Positions 15,585 through 25,644 are shown, counted from the stretch's first letter. The stretch: DNA of 56,320 nt from Microscillaceae bacterium (GCA_011390205.1 JAABSX010000025.1:1-56320); one strand, 5' to 3'. Numbers and translations are program-made. Notes: generated by a model from the letters alone, not told the origin.

Positions 15585-15615
15585 AGACGTGGTACTTTTA
15601 AGAAGTGCCACGTCT
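15585..15615 (+). terminator. Strong hairpin after carB
   Basis: A 13-bp stem (15585-15597 with 15603-15615, one G-U pair) closes a five-base loop 15 bases after the carB stop. There is no T tract on either side, so it may protect the 3' end or act as a factor-dependent terminator. Confidence 0.5.
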
Positions 15616-15857
15616 GCCCAAGATATATGGCAGTAAAATTTGGAGTTTTTAATCATCAATCATTCTCAAGTAATTTGATTTTTGCTCAAAAAAATAGTAG
15701 TTTTGGTTAAAACATTGTGGTTGGCTGTTTTCTTAAAGCTAAGCATTTCTGAAAGCAAATGTTTGCTAGTAATGTATCTCTCCCTGTTTTTTGAAGAAAA
15801 TAGCATAAGAGATTAGTTTTTTTTCGTTACAGACCAAACCCCTTATTTAAGAATCAG

Positions 15858-17069
15858 ATGCAAGACACAAAACACAAGAAAATGAAAGCCATCTCCCAAG
15901 AATTTACAGCGAAATTTCAGTATGATGTTTTTTTTTCACAAAATATTTTTCAGATAGATAATCCTTTGCTAAGAGATTTATTATCTTCAGAAAATACAGA
16001 GGGCAAGCGAAAAGCATTGTTTGTACTAGATAATGGTGTGCATGAAGCACATCCTGATTTACAGAAGCAGATTGTAGCATATTGTTTTGCACATTCTGAT
16101 GTGATAGACCTCCGAACAGTGCCCATTTTGGTGCCTGGTGGAGAGAAATCTAAGAATGATTACAGTTTGGTAGATTATCTACTCAAAGAAATAGATGAGT
16201 TTGGCATCTGTAGGCACTCATACATTGTAGGTATTGGAGGAGGTGCCGTGCTAGATATGGTCGGTTTTGCGGCTACGATTGCACACAGGGGCATCAGGCA
16301 CATACGGATACCTACTACAGTGCTTGCCCAGAATGATTCGGGGGTAGGCGTAAAAAACAGTATTAATTTTTTTAACAAAAAGAATTTCTTAGGAACATTT
16401 AGCCCTCCACAGGCAGTGATTAATGATGTCAGTTTTTTGAGTACACTGCATCCCCGAGATTGGCGGGCAGGTATCTCAGAGGCTTTAAAAGTAGCTTTGA
16501 TTAAAGATGAAGGCTTTTTTAGAGAGATTCAGGCCAATGTATCAAATTATGAGCAGAGAGAATCTCATGCGATGGAGTCACTCATTTATAAATGTGCGGT
16601 GCTCCACCTCAATCACATCTCAGGTGGTGGAGACCCCTTTGAGAGAGATTCGGCTCGCCCTCTAGATTTTGGGCACTGGGCAGCACACAAGCTAGAGCAG
16701 ATGAGCAATTATAGGCTCAGACACGGAGAGGCAGTAGCTATAGGAATTGCCCTTGATGTTACATATGCACATTTGAGTGGGCTATTGCCTGAAGATGCTT
16801 GGAAAGAAATCATTGTTTTGATAGAAGAGCTGGGATTTAGGCTGTATGTGCCAGAGCTTTCTCAAAATATAGACAATGGGTCAGATTCTGACAGTATTCT
16901 GGCAGGCATAGAAGAGTTTAGAGAGCATCTAGGTGGGCAGCTTAGCATCACCTTGATAGACAGAATAGGGCATGGCTTAGAAGTACACGAGATAGACCGC
17001 AGACTTATGACGCAATCTATACATACTCTAAAAGCACATCATGAATCTTTGATGGCTTTAGAAGAGTAA
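15858..17069 (+). CDS. eboD: EboD-like 3-dehydroquinate synthase homologue (sugar-phosphate cyclase)
   Basis: 403 residues of the dehydroquinate synthase fold: an NAD-binding N-terminal half and a metal-binding C-terminal half. PGGEKSKND and the NAD-site GIGGGAVLDMVGFAA are clear. RIPTTVLAQNDSGVGVKN, FGHWAAHKLEQ and RLRHGEAVAIGI supply the metal and substrate residues. The wording matches EboD better than housekeeping AroB (for example SGVGVKNSINFFNKKNFLGTF). EboD belongs to the eboABCDEF cluster, linked to transport or modification of terpenoid-derived compounds in algae, cyanobacteria and some Bacteroidota. No other ebo gene is adjacent, so it stands alone here. The substrate is unknown; the subfamily is judged from memory. 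Confidence 0.75.
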   Translation: MQDTKHKKMKAISQEFTAKFQYDVFFSQNIFQIDNPLLRDLLSSENTEGKRKALFVLDNGVHEAHPDLQKQIVAYCFAHSDVIDLRTVPILVPGGEKSKNDYSLVDYLLKEIDEFGICRHSYIVGIGGGAVLDMVGFAATIAHRGIRHIRIPTTVLAQNDSGVGVKNSINFFNKKNFLGTFSPPQAVINDVSFLSTLHPRDWRAGISEALKVALIKDEGFFREIQANVSNYEQRESHAMESLIYKCAVLHLNHISGGGDPFERDSARPLDFGHWAAHKLEQMSNYRLRHGEAVAIGIALDVTYAHLSGLLPEDAWKEIIVLIEELGFRLYVPELSQNIDNGSDSDSILAGIEEFREHLGGQLSITLIDRIGHGLEVHEIDRRLMTQSIHTLKAHHESLMALEE

Positions 17070-17091
17070 TTTTGCAGCGCAGGTTCAATCT

Positions 17092-17132
17092 AAAAGCCCC
17101 TCTGTGTTATTCTGCACAAAGGGGCTTTTTTC
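17092..17132 (+). terminator. Intrinsic terminator after the EboD-like gene
   Basis: AAAAGCCCCT (17092-17101) pairs with AGGGGCTTTT (17120-17129), followed by a T run. With an A run on the other side it may also serve the convergent WG gene. Confidence 0.8.
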
Positions 17133-17162
17133 TTAGAAATTTTACTGGCTTTAAAAAAAAAC

Positions 17163-18383
17163 TTACTTCACATATTCTTTTCCAGCTTTGTCTATATAAA
17201 ATGATTTATCTCCTAAGGTAACCATGGAGACACCTCTGGTGAATCCTCTGCTAACTTCATCGTATTTTGGAGCAATTTTTACTTTTCCTTCTTTGTCGAT
17301 AAAGCCCCATTTGCCATTGATAAATACTGGGGCAAGTCCTTCTGCGAAATCTCCTACCTGTACGTACTGATAATCAATGGCCAATCTACCTCGGCTATCT
17401 ATGTAGCCCCATTTGCCAGATGATTTTACGGCAGCATACTGGTCATTAAAATCACGTGTTTCGCTGTATTCAATCGGGATTCGAGCCACATTGCGGTGGT
17501 CTATCCAGCCCTCTTTATAATTTAACCTTACTCTTGCAAGTCCATTGTCAAATTTTCCGTAGGCCAGTCCTGGGTCTTGGTAGAGGAAGTTAATGGCGAC
17601 CTGGCCCGTCTTGGTGATGAAGCCCCATTTTATTTTGCTAAACACCTTGGCAAGTCCTTCACTAAAATCATAGACTTTTTCGTATTGTGGTGATATCACG
17701 AGCTGCCCAGTTTTATTGACAAAGCCCCATTTGCCGCTGATAGAAACGGCAGCCATGCCTTCGTGAAAATCGTGTGCTTGGTCAAACCTTACAGGGATGA
17801 CCAGCTTGCCTGTGGCATCTATAAATCCAGTGGTAGGCGCATCAAAGTTAGAAGTATCTATGATGGCTACAGAGGCAAGCCCATCACTAAAATCACCGAT
17901 TCCATCAAATTTAGGGCTTGTGATTTCTTTTCCTTGATAGCTTACGAGTGTCCATTTAGGGAAAGGGTCAGCATTGATGCCTACTGCCGCATAGCCCTCT
18001 TTGGTAAAATCTCTTACAAAATCATAATTAAAAGGGACTACCGTCTTGCCTTTGGTATCTATAAAGCCCCATTTATCGCCTTTACTCACGGCAGCGAGTG
18101 CAGCTATTTCTTTTGTGTAAGTGCTGTCTATTTGCTGTACTTTGCCTGCTGCATCTTTTACGATAGCTCCTTTTTCATTTCTTTGAGGCACTTTTACAGT
18201 TACTTTCTCGAGTATCGGGTAAAAAGGCTGTGCATATTCATAAGCCCCCCCTATGACTGTATAGGACCATTTGTCTCCTTGATTGATAGGAATGGGGTCA
18301 GTTTGTGCTTCTACGGGACTGGTGAATATACAAAACACAGAAAAGACAAACAAAAAAGAGTAATTTCGTACAATATAAGTCAT
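17163..18383 (-). CDS. Secreted WG-repeat protein 1
   Basis: 406 residues with a signal peptide (about 1-26, ending SPVEAQT). The rest is roughly seven or eight WG repeats of 45-50 residues, each with the core KWGFIDxxG and then an FxEGLAxV-type strand. Examples are SGKWGFVNKTGQLVISPQYE and NGKWGFIDKEGKVKIAPKYD. WG repeats form beta-propeller-like binding scaffolds, and the ligand is usually unknown. A charged insertion near residues 60-95 (VPQRNEKGAIVKDAAGKVQQ) is not repeat-like. It follows a second WG gene in the same direction 156 bp upstream, so the two are tandem paralogues and probably one unit. Likely periplasmic or surface. Confidence 0.88.
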   Translation of the reverse strand: MTYIVRNYSFLFVFSVFCIFTSPVEAQTDPIPINQGDKWSYTVIGGAYEYAQPFYPILEKVTVKVPQRNEKGAIVKDAAGKVQQIDSTYTKEIAALAAVSKGDKWGFIDTKGKTVVPFNYDFVRDFTKEGYAAVGINADPFPKWTLVSYQGKEITSPKFDGIGDFSDGLASVAIIDTSNFDAPTTGFIDATGKLVIPVRFDQAHDFHEGMAAVSISGKWGFVNKTGQLVISPQYEKVYDFSEGLAKVFSKIKWGFITKTGQVAINFLYQDPGLAYGKFDNGLARVRLNYKEGWIDHRNVARIPIEYSETRDFNDQYAAVKSSGKWGYIDSRGRLAIDYQYVQVGDFAEGLAPVFINGKWGFIDKEGKVKIAPKYDEVSRGFTRGVSMVTLGDKSFYIDKAGKEYVK

Positions 18384-18539
18384 AATGATATTGGTATGTG
18401 TATAAGTTAAGTGAATGATTTTAAATTACTTCATTAAAAAGTCTGTTATTCATTGATTCACGTTCTATTTTCTTTACAAACATTATAACGGAATTGACCT
18501 CAATGCAGTCTATAATTACAAGTAGTTTTTAAGTGTTTT

Positions 18540-19733
18540 TTAATTTTTAAAATATTCGTAGCCTTTTTTATCTACATATCCATATTTCCCGTTGAGATAT
18601 ACTTTGGCGATGCCCTCCTCAAAGTCGTTCACACTTTCATATTTTGCATAGACCACGATGTTGCCAAATTTATCTATAAAGCCCCATTTTCCTCCGATTT
18701 GCACGGGTGCTAAGCCCTCTTTATAGTTGCCAATGCGGCTATACTGCAGCACCACCAGTTCACGCCCACCTTTATCTACATAGCCCCAGAGTCCTCCACG
18801 GCTCACCTTCGCTACACCATCCTTAAAGCTTCCTGCGTAGCTATACCTAAATGGAATTTCTGTATCAGCTTGTCTGTTGATGTAGCCCCAAGCACCATTT
18901 ATCTGTACGGCAGCAAAACCCTCACTGAAGCTAATGGCTGCATTATAAATGGGAAGAATCTCTCTTCCTTGTTTATCTACAAAGCCCCACCTTTGATCGG
19001 TCTGCACACGGGCCAACCCTTCAAAAAAGCTCTCCGTGGCGATATACTTATGTGAGATGACCAGCTGACCAGCCTCATTCACGAAGCCCCACCTGCCATT
19101 CTTTTTTACGCCTCCCAGTCCTTCACGAAAAGAGAGTGCAAAGTCATATTCTATTCTGATAATGACCTTATTGTATTTATTCACATAGCCCCAGTAGCGC
19201 CCCTGCTGTATGGCAGCCTTGCCTTCACTAAAATCACTCGCATCTTGGTATTGAATCGGGACGACTACCTGCCCTTCTCTGTTGATAAAACCATACAAAC
19301 CATCCTTTCTGACACGCACCAGCCCATCCGAAAACACAGAAATATCTTCATAAATGGGTTTAGCCACTTCTTCTCCTTGTGTATTGATAAGTCCATAGCG
19401 TCCATTGATATAGACCTTTGCCAGTCCGTTATCAAAATCAGTGGCATAAAAATATTTATACGGGACGACCTCTCTGAGCTTAGTATCAATGAAGCCATAC
19501 AGCCGCCCAGACTTTACACGGGCAAGGTTATCACGGAAAGGGTGTGTTTCGTCATACTCTACGGAGATAACTATTTTTTGGCGGGGGTTGGCGAAGCCCC
19601 ATTTATCACCTTTGCGATAGGGGATAAAATCGGTGATATTCTCACTGCTCTCAAGGTCTTGTGCCTTTGTCTCAGAGATAGCCAGTGTCAATGATATAAA
19701 ATAACAGAAAAGGACGGTGAATCGGTTTTGCAT
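18540..19733 (-). CDS. Secreted WG-repeat protein 2
   Basis: 397 residues with a signal peptide (about 1-24, ending SETKAQD), then a nearly uninterrupted series of about eight WG repeats. YRKGDKWGFANPRQKIVISV is the first and NGKYGYVDKKGYEYFKN the last. The repeats are more regular than in the downstream paralogue and include KYGY/RYGL variants of the KWGF core. It is a paralogue of the 17163-18383 product and lies directly upstream of it. A role as a secreted binding scaffold is inferred from repeat architecture; no enzymatic motif is present. Confidence 0.88.
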   Translation of the reverse strand: MQNRFTVLFCYFISLTLAISETKAQDLESSENITDFIPYRKGDKWGFANPRQKIVISVEYDETHPFRDNLARVKSGRLYGFIDTKLREVVPYKYFYATDFDNGLAKVYINGRYGLINTQGEEVAKPIYEDISVFSDGLVRVRKDGLYGFINREGQVVVPIQYQDASDFSEGKAAIQQGRYWGYVNKYNKVIIRIEYDFALSFREGLGGVKKNGRWGFVNEAGQLVISHKYIATESFFEGLARVQTDQRWGFVDKQGREILPIYNAAISFSEGFAAVQINGAWGYINRQADTEIPFRYSYAGSFKDGVAKVSRGGLWGYVDKGGRELVVLQYSRIGNYKEGLAPVQIGGKWGFIDKFGNIVVYAKYESVNDFEEGIAKVYLNGKYGYVDKKGYEYFKN

Positions 19734-19972
19734 ATTTATTTACTTGCTTGTTTTGATTTTTGCAAAATAAACAGAGAAAAGCCATTAAAAAAAATTAGAA
19801 GAATATTTTGTGAAGTTTTTAAATATGGTTATTTTTAATGTACTCTGTATGGAAATACCCATAATAATAAAAGATACATAAAAAAAAGCAAGAATTTATT
19901 TTTTTATTCGTAAATAAGTTTGATATTTATGCAATTGATGATTTGATTCTGCACTATCTAAAAGAGAGAAAA

Positions 19973-20599
19973 ATGAATGCTACTTTTCTAAAAATATATC
20001 CCGAAAACCCCGAAAGACAGAAGATAGACCAAATCGTAAAGGTTTTGCAAGATGGAGGGCTCATTATATACCCCACAGACACTGTCTATGGGCTTGGCTG
20101 TGATATTCATAACCAGAAGGCTGTAGAGAAACTATGCCGCCTCAAAGGGCTTAACCCCAAAAAACTCAACCTGTCTTTTATATGCTATGACCTGAGCCAT
20201 ATCTCCGAGTATGCCAAAATTAATACACAAGTATTTAAAGTCATGAAAAAGGCACTTCCAGGCCCATTTACCTTCATACTGCCTGCCAGCAGCAAAGTGC
20301 CCAAAATAGTCAATAGCAACAAAAAAACAGTGGGTATCAGAATCCCTGACAATAATATCCCGAGAAGCATCGTGCAGGCACTCGGAAACCCCATCATCAC
20401 TACTTCTATCAAGGATGAAGACGAAATCATAGAATACTCTACCGACCCTGAGCTTATCTATGAAAAATTTCAGCACCTTGTAGATATCATCGTTGATGGA
20501 GGCTATGGCAATAATACACCCTCTACTGTGGTCAACTGTACTGAAGATGATTTTGAGGTAGTCAGAGAAGGTATCGGAGATATTTATCAGTTTATTTAG
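19973..20599 (+). CDS. YrdC/Sua5-domain protein, YciO-like (threonylcarbamoyl-AMP synthase family)
   Basis: 208 residues, one YrdC domain. I chose the ATG at 19973 ([16 protein letters not shown]) over an upstream ATG at 19943. [18 protein letters not shown] is the nucleotide- and threonine-binding start. [18 protein letters not shown] and [15 protein letters not shown] follow, with VGIRIPDN and STVVNC at the end. TsaC/Sua5 members make threonylcarbamoyl-AMP for the t6A base next to the anticodon of ANN-reading tRNAs. The segment [15 protein letters not shown] is closer to the YciO branch, whose physiological role is less certain. No Sua5 C-terminal domain is present. Cytoplasmic. Confidence 0.85.
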   Translation: MNATFLKIYPENPERQKIDQIVKVLQDGGLIIYPTDTVYGLGCDIHNQKAVEKLCRLKGLNPKKLNLSFICYDLSHISEYAKINTQVFKVMKKALPGPFTFILPASSKVPKIVNSNKKTVGIRIPDNNIPRSIVQALGNPIITTSIKDEDEIIEYSTDPELIYEKFQHLVDIIVDGGYGNNTPSTVVNCTEDDFEVVREGIGDIYQFI

Positions 20600-20660
20600 A
20601 ATCAGATGGCTGTACAAAGCCCTCATGCCTTCTTAAAAATACTTTTTGAGTTTAAATTTG

Positions 20661-20668
20661 TATTTTTG
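20661..20668 (+). promoter_or_regulatory. Putative -7 element of the WbqC-like gene
   Basis: TATTTTTG fits TAnnTTTG 26 bases before the start. Its TTTG partner at 20645 is too close to be a standard -33, so this is tentative. Confidence 0.3.
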
Positions 20669-20693
20669 AAGAATAGGACTTATATTTAAAAAA

Positions 20694-21386
20694 ATGGATA
20701 TTACCCCAATACACAAAGAAATTGTCCTAGACTTACAATATCTGCCAAATATAACTTATTTCTGTTATTTGTTATATTATGATACCATACACATAGATTT
20801 ATATGAATATTACCAAAAACAAAGCTACCGTAACCGCTGCGAAATATTGACTACACACGGAAAAATGGGGCTGAGCATCCCTGTGATAAAGCCGCAAGGA
20901 AAACAAACCATGAAAAGTATAGAAATAGACCATAGCCAAAAATGGATGAGGCATCACTGGAGAAGCATCTGTGCTGCATATGGTAAAGCCCCTTTCTTTG
21001 AATATTATGCAGACTATTTCAAGCCTTTTTTTGAGCAACCAGTGACACATCTGGCACAGCTTAATTTAAACTTACTGACACTTTGTCTTAAACTTGTGGG
21101 TATCTCAAAACAAATCAATATATCTGACAATTATATAGAAGAGCCCCAAAGGGACTCACATTTATTAGATTTGAGGGGCAAGATTCACCCCAAAACAACC
21201 ATGAAAGAAAAAGGACTATTTGGCACACTTAATTATCAACAAGTATTTGGCAAGTCTTTTGTCGCTGATTTGAGTATCCTTGATATTTTGTTTTGTGAAG
21301 GTCCAAATACTAAACATTTGTTAAAAGAATCAGTCATTCAAAATAAACACAACCTAAAAGTGCATCTTTTGGGTTATAATATGTAA
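20694..21386 (+). CDS. WbqC-family protein
   Basis: 230 residues. The signature positions of the WbqC-like family are present: DLQYLPNITYFCYLLY near the start, YYQKQSYRNRCEI at about 39-51, then LSIPVIKPQGKQ and WMRHHWRSICAAYGKAPFFE. WbqC-like proteins are often linked to lipopolysaccharide or nucleotide-sugar gene clusters, and their reaction is not established. No membrane segment. It lies between the YciO-like gene and clpC, both on the same strand, with 35 bp to clpC. A shared transcript is possible but functional linkage is not obvious. Confidence 0.8.
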   Translation: MDITPIHKEIVLDLQYLPNITYFCYLLYYDTIHIDLYEYYQKQSYRNRCEILTTHGKMGLSIPVIKPQGKQTMKSIEIDHSQKWMRHHWRSICAAYGKAPFFEYYADYFKPFFEQPVTHLAQLNLNLLTLCLKLVGISKQINISDNYIEEPQRDSHLLDLRGKIHPKTTMKEKGLFGTLNYQQVFGKSFVADLSILDILFCEGPNTKHLLKESVIQNKHNLKVHLLGYNM

Positions 21387-21421
21387 AATCGGATTTATGA
21401 AACTCCTAGTAAAATAATAAT

Positions 21422-23947
21422 ATGGAAGCAAAATTTTCAAATCGTGTAAAAGAAGTTATTTCGCTAAGCCGTGAAGAAGCTTTACGCTTAGGGCATGACT
21501 ATATAGGCACTGAACACCTACTGTTAGGGATGATCAGAGAAGGAGAAGGCGTAGCCGTAAGCCTCTTAAAGAAGCTCAGGGTCTCTCTAGAAGAACTTAG
21601 AGGCACTGTAGAGCGTGCTACCCGAAGCAATGCAACACATAATGTAAAGAACCTTGCAAATATCCCCCTCACCAGGCAGTCAGAAAAAGTCCTTAAAATA
21701 ACTTATCTCGAAGCCAAGATCTTCAAGAGCCAATTAATAGGCACTGAGCACCTTCTACTCTCTATTTTAAGAGATGACGAAAACATCGCTACGCAAATTC
21801 TTAATAAATTTGATGTCTCTTATGATATCGTCAGAGAACAATTAGAACACAGAATAAACCACCCAGTAGATCAGACAGACTCCGATGGAAGTGATGATGA
21901 TTCATCCCGCATGTTTGGAGGGTCAGGAGGAAGAGAAATGAAAGGAACAGAAAAATCCCGCACCCCAGTATTAGATAATTTTGGGCGTGATCTTACCAAA
22001 CTTGCAGAAGTTGGTAAACTTGACCCCATCGTAGGGCGAGAAAAAGAAATAGAGCGTGTAGCTCAAATCCTTAGCCGTCGCAAAAAGAATAACCCCATCC
22101 TCATTGGTGAGCCTGGAGTAGGCAAAACCGCCATCGCAGAAGGCCTTGCCCTGAGAATTATACAGAAAAAAGTATCAAGGGTATTGTTCGGAAAGCGTGT
22201 CGTAACACTTGACCTTGCTTCGCTCGTTGCTGGCACCAAGTACAGGGGGCAGTTTGAGGAACGCATGAAAGCAGTGATGAATGAGCTAGAAAAATCACCT
22301 GAAGTCATCTTATTCATAGATGAATTACATACCATTGTAGGAGCAGGTGGCGCCTCAGGCTCACTTGATGCCTCTAATATGTTTAAACCTGCACTTGCAA
22401 GAGGCGATATTCAATGTATCGGAGCTACTACCCTAGACGAATACAGACAATACATCGAGAAAGACGGAGCACTTGCACGCCGATTCCAGATGGTCATGAT
22501 AGATGCTACCTCACCCGAAGAGACCCTCGAGATATTACAAAATATCAAAGACAAATATGAGGAGCATCACCACGTAAACTACACCGATGCTGCCCTAGAA
22601 GCTTGTGTAAAACTCTCTGACAGATACATCAGTGATAGATTTTTGCCTGACAAAGCCATCGATGTAATGGACGAGGCAGGAGCAAGAGTACACATCAGCA
22701 ATATCCATGTGCCTGAACATATCTTAGAGCTTGAAGAGAAGATAGAAGAAATCAAAAAAGAAAAAAATCAGGTAGTCCGTAATCAAAAATACGAGGAAGC
22801 AGCAGAACTTCGTGATACCGAAAAAAGACTTTTGCAAGACCTTGAGCAGGCCAAAATAGACTGGGAAGAGGAAACCAAACGCACACGCTACGAGGTAAAT
22901 GAAGAAAACGTAGCCGAAGTAATCGGGATGATGACAGGCGTGCCCACGACCAGAATCGCTGAAAAAGAAAGTGCCAAAATACTCAATATGGGTGCTGAAC
23001 TCAAAGCAAGGGTCATCGGGCAAGATGAAGCTGTCAAAAAACTTGTGAAAGCCATTCAAAGAACCCGTGTAGGACTGAAAGACCCTAAAAAACCCATCGG
23101 TTCATTTATATTCTTAGGCCCCACAGGAGTAGGCAAAACCGAGCTGGCAAAAGCGTTGGCTACGTATTTGTTTGACAAAGAGGATGCCCTCGTGCGCATA
23201 GATATGAGTGAATATATGGAGAAATTCTCCGTATCCAGACTCGTGGGAGCGCCTCCAGGATATGTAGGCTACGAAGAAGGTGGACAGCTTACCGAAAAAA
23301 TCAGACGCAAGCCTTACAGTGTAGTACTCTTGGATGAGATAGAAAAAGCACACCCTGACGTGTTTAATATCTTGCTGCAAGTACTCGATGACGGAATCTT
23401 GACTGACGGACTCGGACGCAGAGTTGATTTTAAGAATACCATCATCATCATGACTTCTAACATAGGTGTCAGAGATTTGAAAGATTTTGGGGCAGGCGTT
23501 GGCTTTGCTACACAATCTCGACTACAAAATCAAGATGATATCATGAAAAGCACCATACAAAGTGCACTTAAAAAGGCATTCTCCCCTGAATTCTTGGGAA
23601 GACTAGATGATGTCATTGTATTTAACTCTCTACAGCGAGAGCATATCCACGAAATCATTGACCTCATGCTTGACAAGGTGTTTACCAGAATCAAAGCACT
23701 GGGCTACAATGTAGAGCTGACAGAAAAGGCTAAAGATTTCTTGGCTGATAAAGGCTATGATGCCCAATATGGTGCAAGACCTCTGAACAGGGCTATTCAA
23801 AGATATCTGGAAGACCCAGTGGCAGAAGAAATATTGAAAGGTGGACTCACCGAAGACCAAGTAGTCGTAGTAGATTACAGCGGTGAGGGAGATAACTTAT
23901 CACTCTCGGTAGAAAAACGAGAAGCCTCTGAAACCCCTGACAATTAG
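21422..23947 (+). CDS. clpC: ATP-dependent Clp protease ATP-binding subunit ClpC
   Basis: 841 residues, the standard ClpC length and layout. Two N-terminal ClpN repeats (about 1-145) start at FSNRVKEVISLSREEALRLG. The first AAA module has Walker A GEPGVGKT at about residue 229 and Walker B VILFIDELHT. A middle UVR-type coiled coil includes QKYEEAAELRDTEKRL. The second AAA module has GPTGVGKT at about residue 566 and VVLLDEIEKA. The loop DFGAGVGF is the ClpP-docking element, so this is a protease partner rather than a ClpB disaggregase. It unfolds regulatory or damaged proteins for ClpP in the cytoplasm. A strong bidirectional terminator follows. Confidence 0.95.
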   Translation: MEAKFSNRVKEVISLSREEALRLGHDYIGTEHLLLGMIREGEGVAVSLLKKLRVSLEELRGTVERATRSNATHNVKNLANIPLTRQSEKVLKITYLEAKIFKSQLIGTEHLLLSILRDDENIATQILNKFDVSYDIVREQLEHRINHPVDQTDSDGSDDDSSRMFGGSGGREMKGTEKSRTPVLDNFGRDLTKLAEVGKLDPIVGREKEIERVAQILSRRKKNNPILIGEPGVGKTAIAEGLALRIIQKKVSRVLFGKRVVTLDLASLVAGTKYRGQFEERMKAVMNELEKSPEVILFIDELHTIVGAGGASGSLDASNMFKPALARGDIQCIGATTLDEYRQYIEKDGALARRFQMVMIDATSPEETLEILQNIKDKYEEHHHVNYTDAALEACVKLSDRYISDRFLPDKAIDVMDEAGARVHISNIHVPEHILELEEKIEEIKKEKNQVVRNQKYEEAAELRDTEKRLLQDLEQAKIDWEEETKRTRYEVNEENVAEVIGMMTGVPTTRIAEKESAKILNMGAELKARVIGQDEAVKKLVKAIQRTRVGLKDPKKPIGSFIFLGPTGVGKTELAKALATYLFDKEDALVRIDMSEYMEKFSVSRLVGAPPGYVGYEEGGQLTEKIRRKPYSVVLLDEIEKAHPDVFNILLQVLDDGILTDGLGRRVDFKNTIIIMTSNIGVRDLKDFGAGVGFATQSRLQNQDDIMKSTIQSALKKAFSPEFLGRLDDVIVFNSLQREHIHEIIDLMLDKVFTRIKALGYNVELTEKAKDFLADKGYDAQYGARPLNRAIQRYLEDPVAEEILKGGLTEDQVVVVDYSGEGDNLSLSVEKREASETPDN

Positions 23948-23963
23948 TCTGGCACTTCAAAAT

Positions 23964-24005
23964 AAAAAAGAAGTTTTGTAACGATGTTACAAAACTTTTT
24001 TTTTG
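23964..24005 (+). terminator. Intrinsic terminator after clpC
   Basis: A 12-bp perfect stem (23971-23982 with 23986-23997) with a three-base GAT loop, flanked by an A run and a T run. Confidence 0.88.
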
Positions 24006-24150
24006 TGATATAAATCACCATAAATAGTCTATAAAAAATAAGCCAACTAATATATTTTATCAACAGAATGTAGTAATTCGCTAAATCCTACTTAATTTTG
24101 AAGGTTCAAATGAAAATAGGTAGATTGGGCTTTTCAGCCTAGGATTATTC

Positions 24151-25617
24151 ATGGTATATTACACTCAAGTACATTTACTTTTTTTTCTCTTAAAAAAAGA
24201 AAAAGTTTTTTTTGCTACTGTATCATTGCTTTGGATGCTTTCTTTGAATGTATCTGCACAAACTACAGATATAGACAGTGCTTACAATGAACTTGCCCCC
24301 CATACAAGCCAGCTAGACAGCAATGAGCAGATTGTCAAAGAAAGCATCAGAGGTAAAGTTGCTCCAAAAAATCACAGGCAATGGCAGCAACTTTACCAGC
24401 ATATCTCAGAAGTAGCAGAGAAAAAAGAAAATCTGACAGCAGCCCTAAAATACTACAAGTTGGCCACTGAAATCAAAGATTCCTTACAAACACATGAAAA
24501 TCAAAAACTTACACAAAAATTAAAAAAGAGTACAGCCCAAGAAAATAGCCCTCAACAAAAAGCTGACAACCAGAATGAACTCATTTTGCAAAAAAAACTC
24601 AGAAATGTATTTATATACTTCTTTATCGTAATTCTGCTCATCGCCTTTTTTTTATACCGCACCAACAGACAAAAAGCCAAAGCCAATAAACGCCTCTTGG
24701 AGCAAAACCTTGCAATGATTAGGCAAAGAGAAAAAATAATCCATACTCAGAAAGAATTAGAAAAAAACAACCGGCTGCTCGAGCTTCATAACTATGAAAT
24801 CAAACTTAAAAACGATGAAATTCAAGAACAAAACCAAGATGTCAAAGATAGCATAGAATACGCCCAAAGAATACAATCAGCACTCCTGCCCTCTTCCGAA
24901 AAACTAAATGACATTATCCGAGAATCTTTCGTACTCCTAAAACCTAAAGACATTGTGAGCGGCGATTTTTACTGGGTGTATCAAGAAGAAGAGAAAATCA
25001 TCCTAGCAGCTATAGACTGTACGGGACACGGAGTCCCTGGTGCTTTTATGAGCCTCATCGCCAAACAGCTCCTAGATGATATCGTCATACAGCAAAAAAT
25101 AATGCAACCCGCTGATATTCTAAACCAACTACACGAGAAAATCCGAAACTCTCTCAACCAAGCAGAATCTGACAACAAAGATGGCATGGATATGACCCTC
25201 TGCCTCATAGACACAGTCCACAAAAAAGTAACCTTTGCAGGTGCTTATAACCCAATGATAGTCATCCAAAATGATGACCTAAATGTCATCAAAGGAGACA
25301 GCTTTCCCATAGGAGGCTGGCACTTTCAGGGCTCAGATAGGGCTTTCAGACAAATAGAAGTAGCCCTAAACCCAGACCAAGATACCATGATTTATTTATA
25401 CAGTGATGGCTACCAAGACCAGTTTGGAGGAGGAGATGACAGAAAATTTATGAAATCTAGATTCAGAAAATTATTACAGACTATCCATCAAAAACCCTTA
25501 AAACAACAAAAAGAGATACTAAATCAAACCATAGAAGACTGGAAAGGAAAACATCCACAAGTAGATGATATCCTTGTCATAGGGCTAAAACTAAACGCTA
25601 AAGGTGATTTTATTTAA
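24151..25617 (+). CDS. Membrane-anchored SpoIIE-type PP2C phosphatase
   Basis: 488 residues. A hydrophobic leader (about 14-36, ending LNVSAQT) precedes a short extracytoplasmic helical part with one TPR-like segment (ALKYYKLATEIKDSL). A single transmembrane helix (about 151-169, VFIYFFIVILLIAFFLY) leads to a long coiled coil (about 170-240). The SpoIIE phosphatase domain (about 245-488) carries DIVSGDFYW, DCTGHGVPGAFMSL, GMDMTL and YLYSDGYQDQ, the metal-binding aspartates of PP2C. Such proteins sense an outer signal and dephosphorylate a serine on an anti-sigma-antagonist-type protein. A SiaB-family kinase lies 4 kb downstream on the other strand, a possible opposing enzyme. Confidence 0.9.
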   Translation: MVYYTQVHLLFFLLKKEKVFFATVSLLWMLSLNVSAQTTDIDSAYNELAPHTSQLDSNEQIVKESIRGKVAPKNHRQWQQLYQHISEVAEKKENLTAALKYYKLATEIKDSLQTHENQKLTQKLKKSTAQENSPQQKADNQNELILQKKLRNVFIYFFIVILLIAFFLYRTNRQKAKANKRLLEQNLAMIRQREKIIHTQKELEKNNRLLELHNYEIKLKNDEIQEQNQDVKDSIEYAQRIQSALLPSSEKLNDIIRESFVLLKPKDIVSGDFYWVYQEEEKIILAAIDCTGHGVPGAFMSLIAKQLLDDIVIQQKIMQPADILNQLHEKIRNSLNQAESDNKDGMDMTLCLIDTVHKKVTFAGAYNPMIVIQNDDLNVIKGDSFPIGGWHFQGSDRAFRQIEVALNPDQDTMIYLYSDGYQDQFGGGDDRKFMKSRFRKLLQTIHQKPLKQQKEILNQTIEDWKGKHPQVDDILVIGLKLNAKGDFI

Positions 25618-25644
25618 TAGAGACTTTAAAAACAAAATTCAAAA

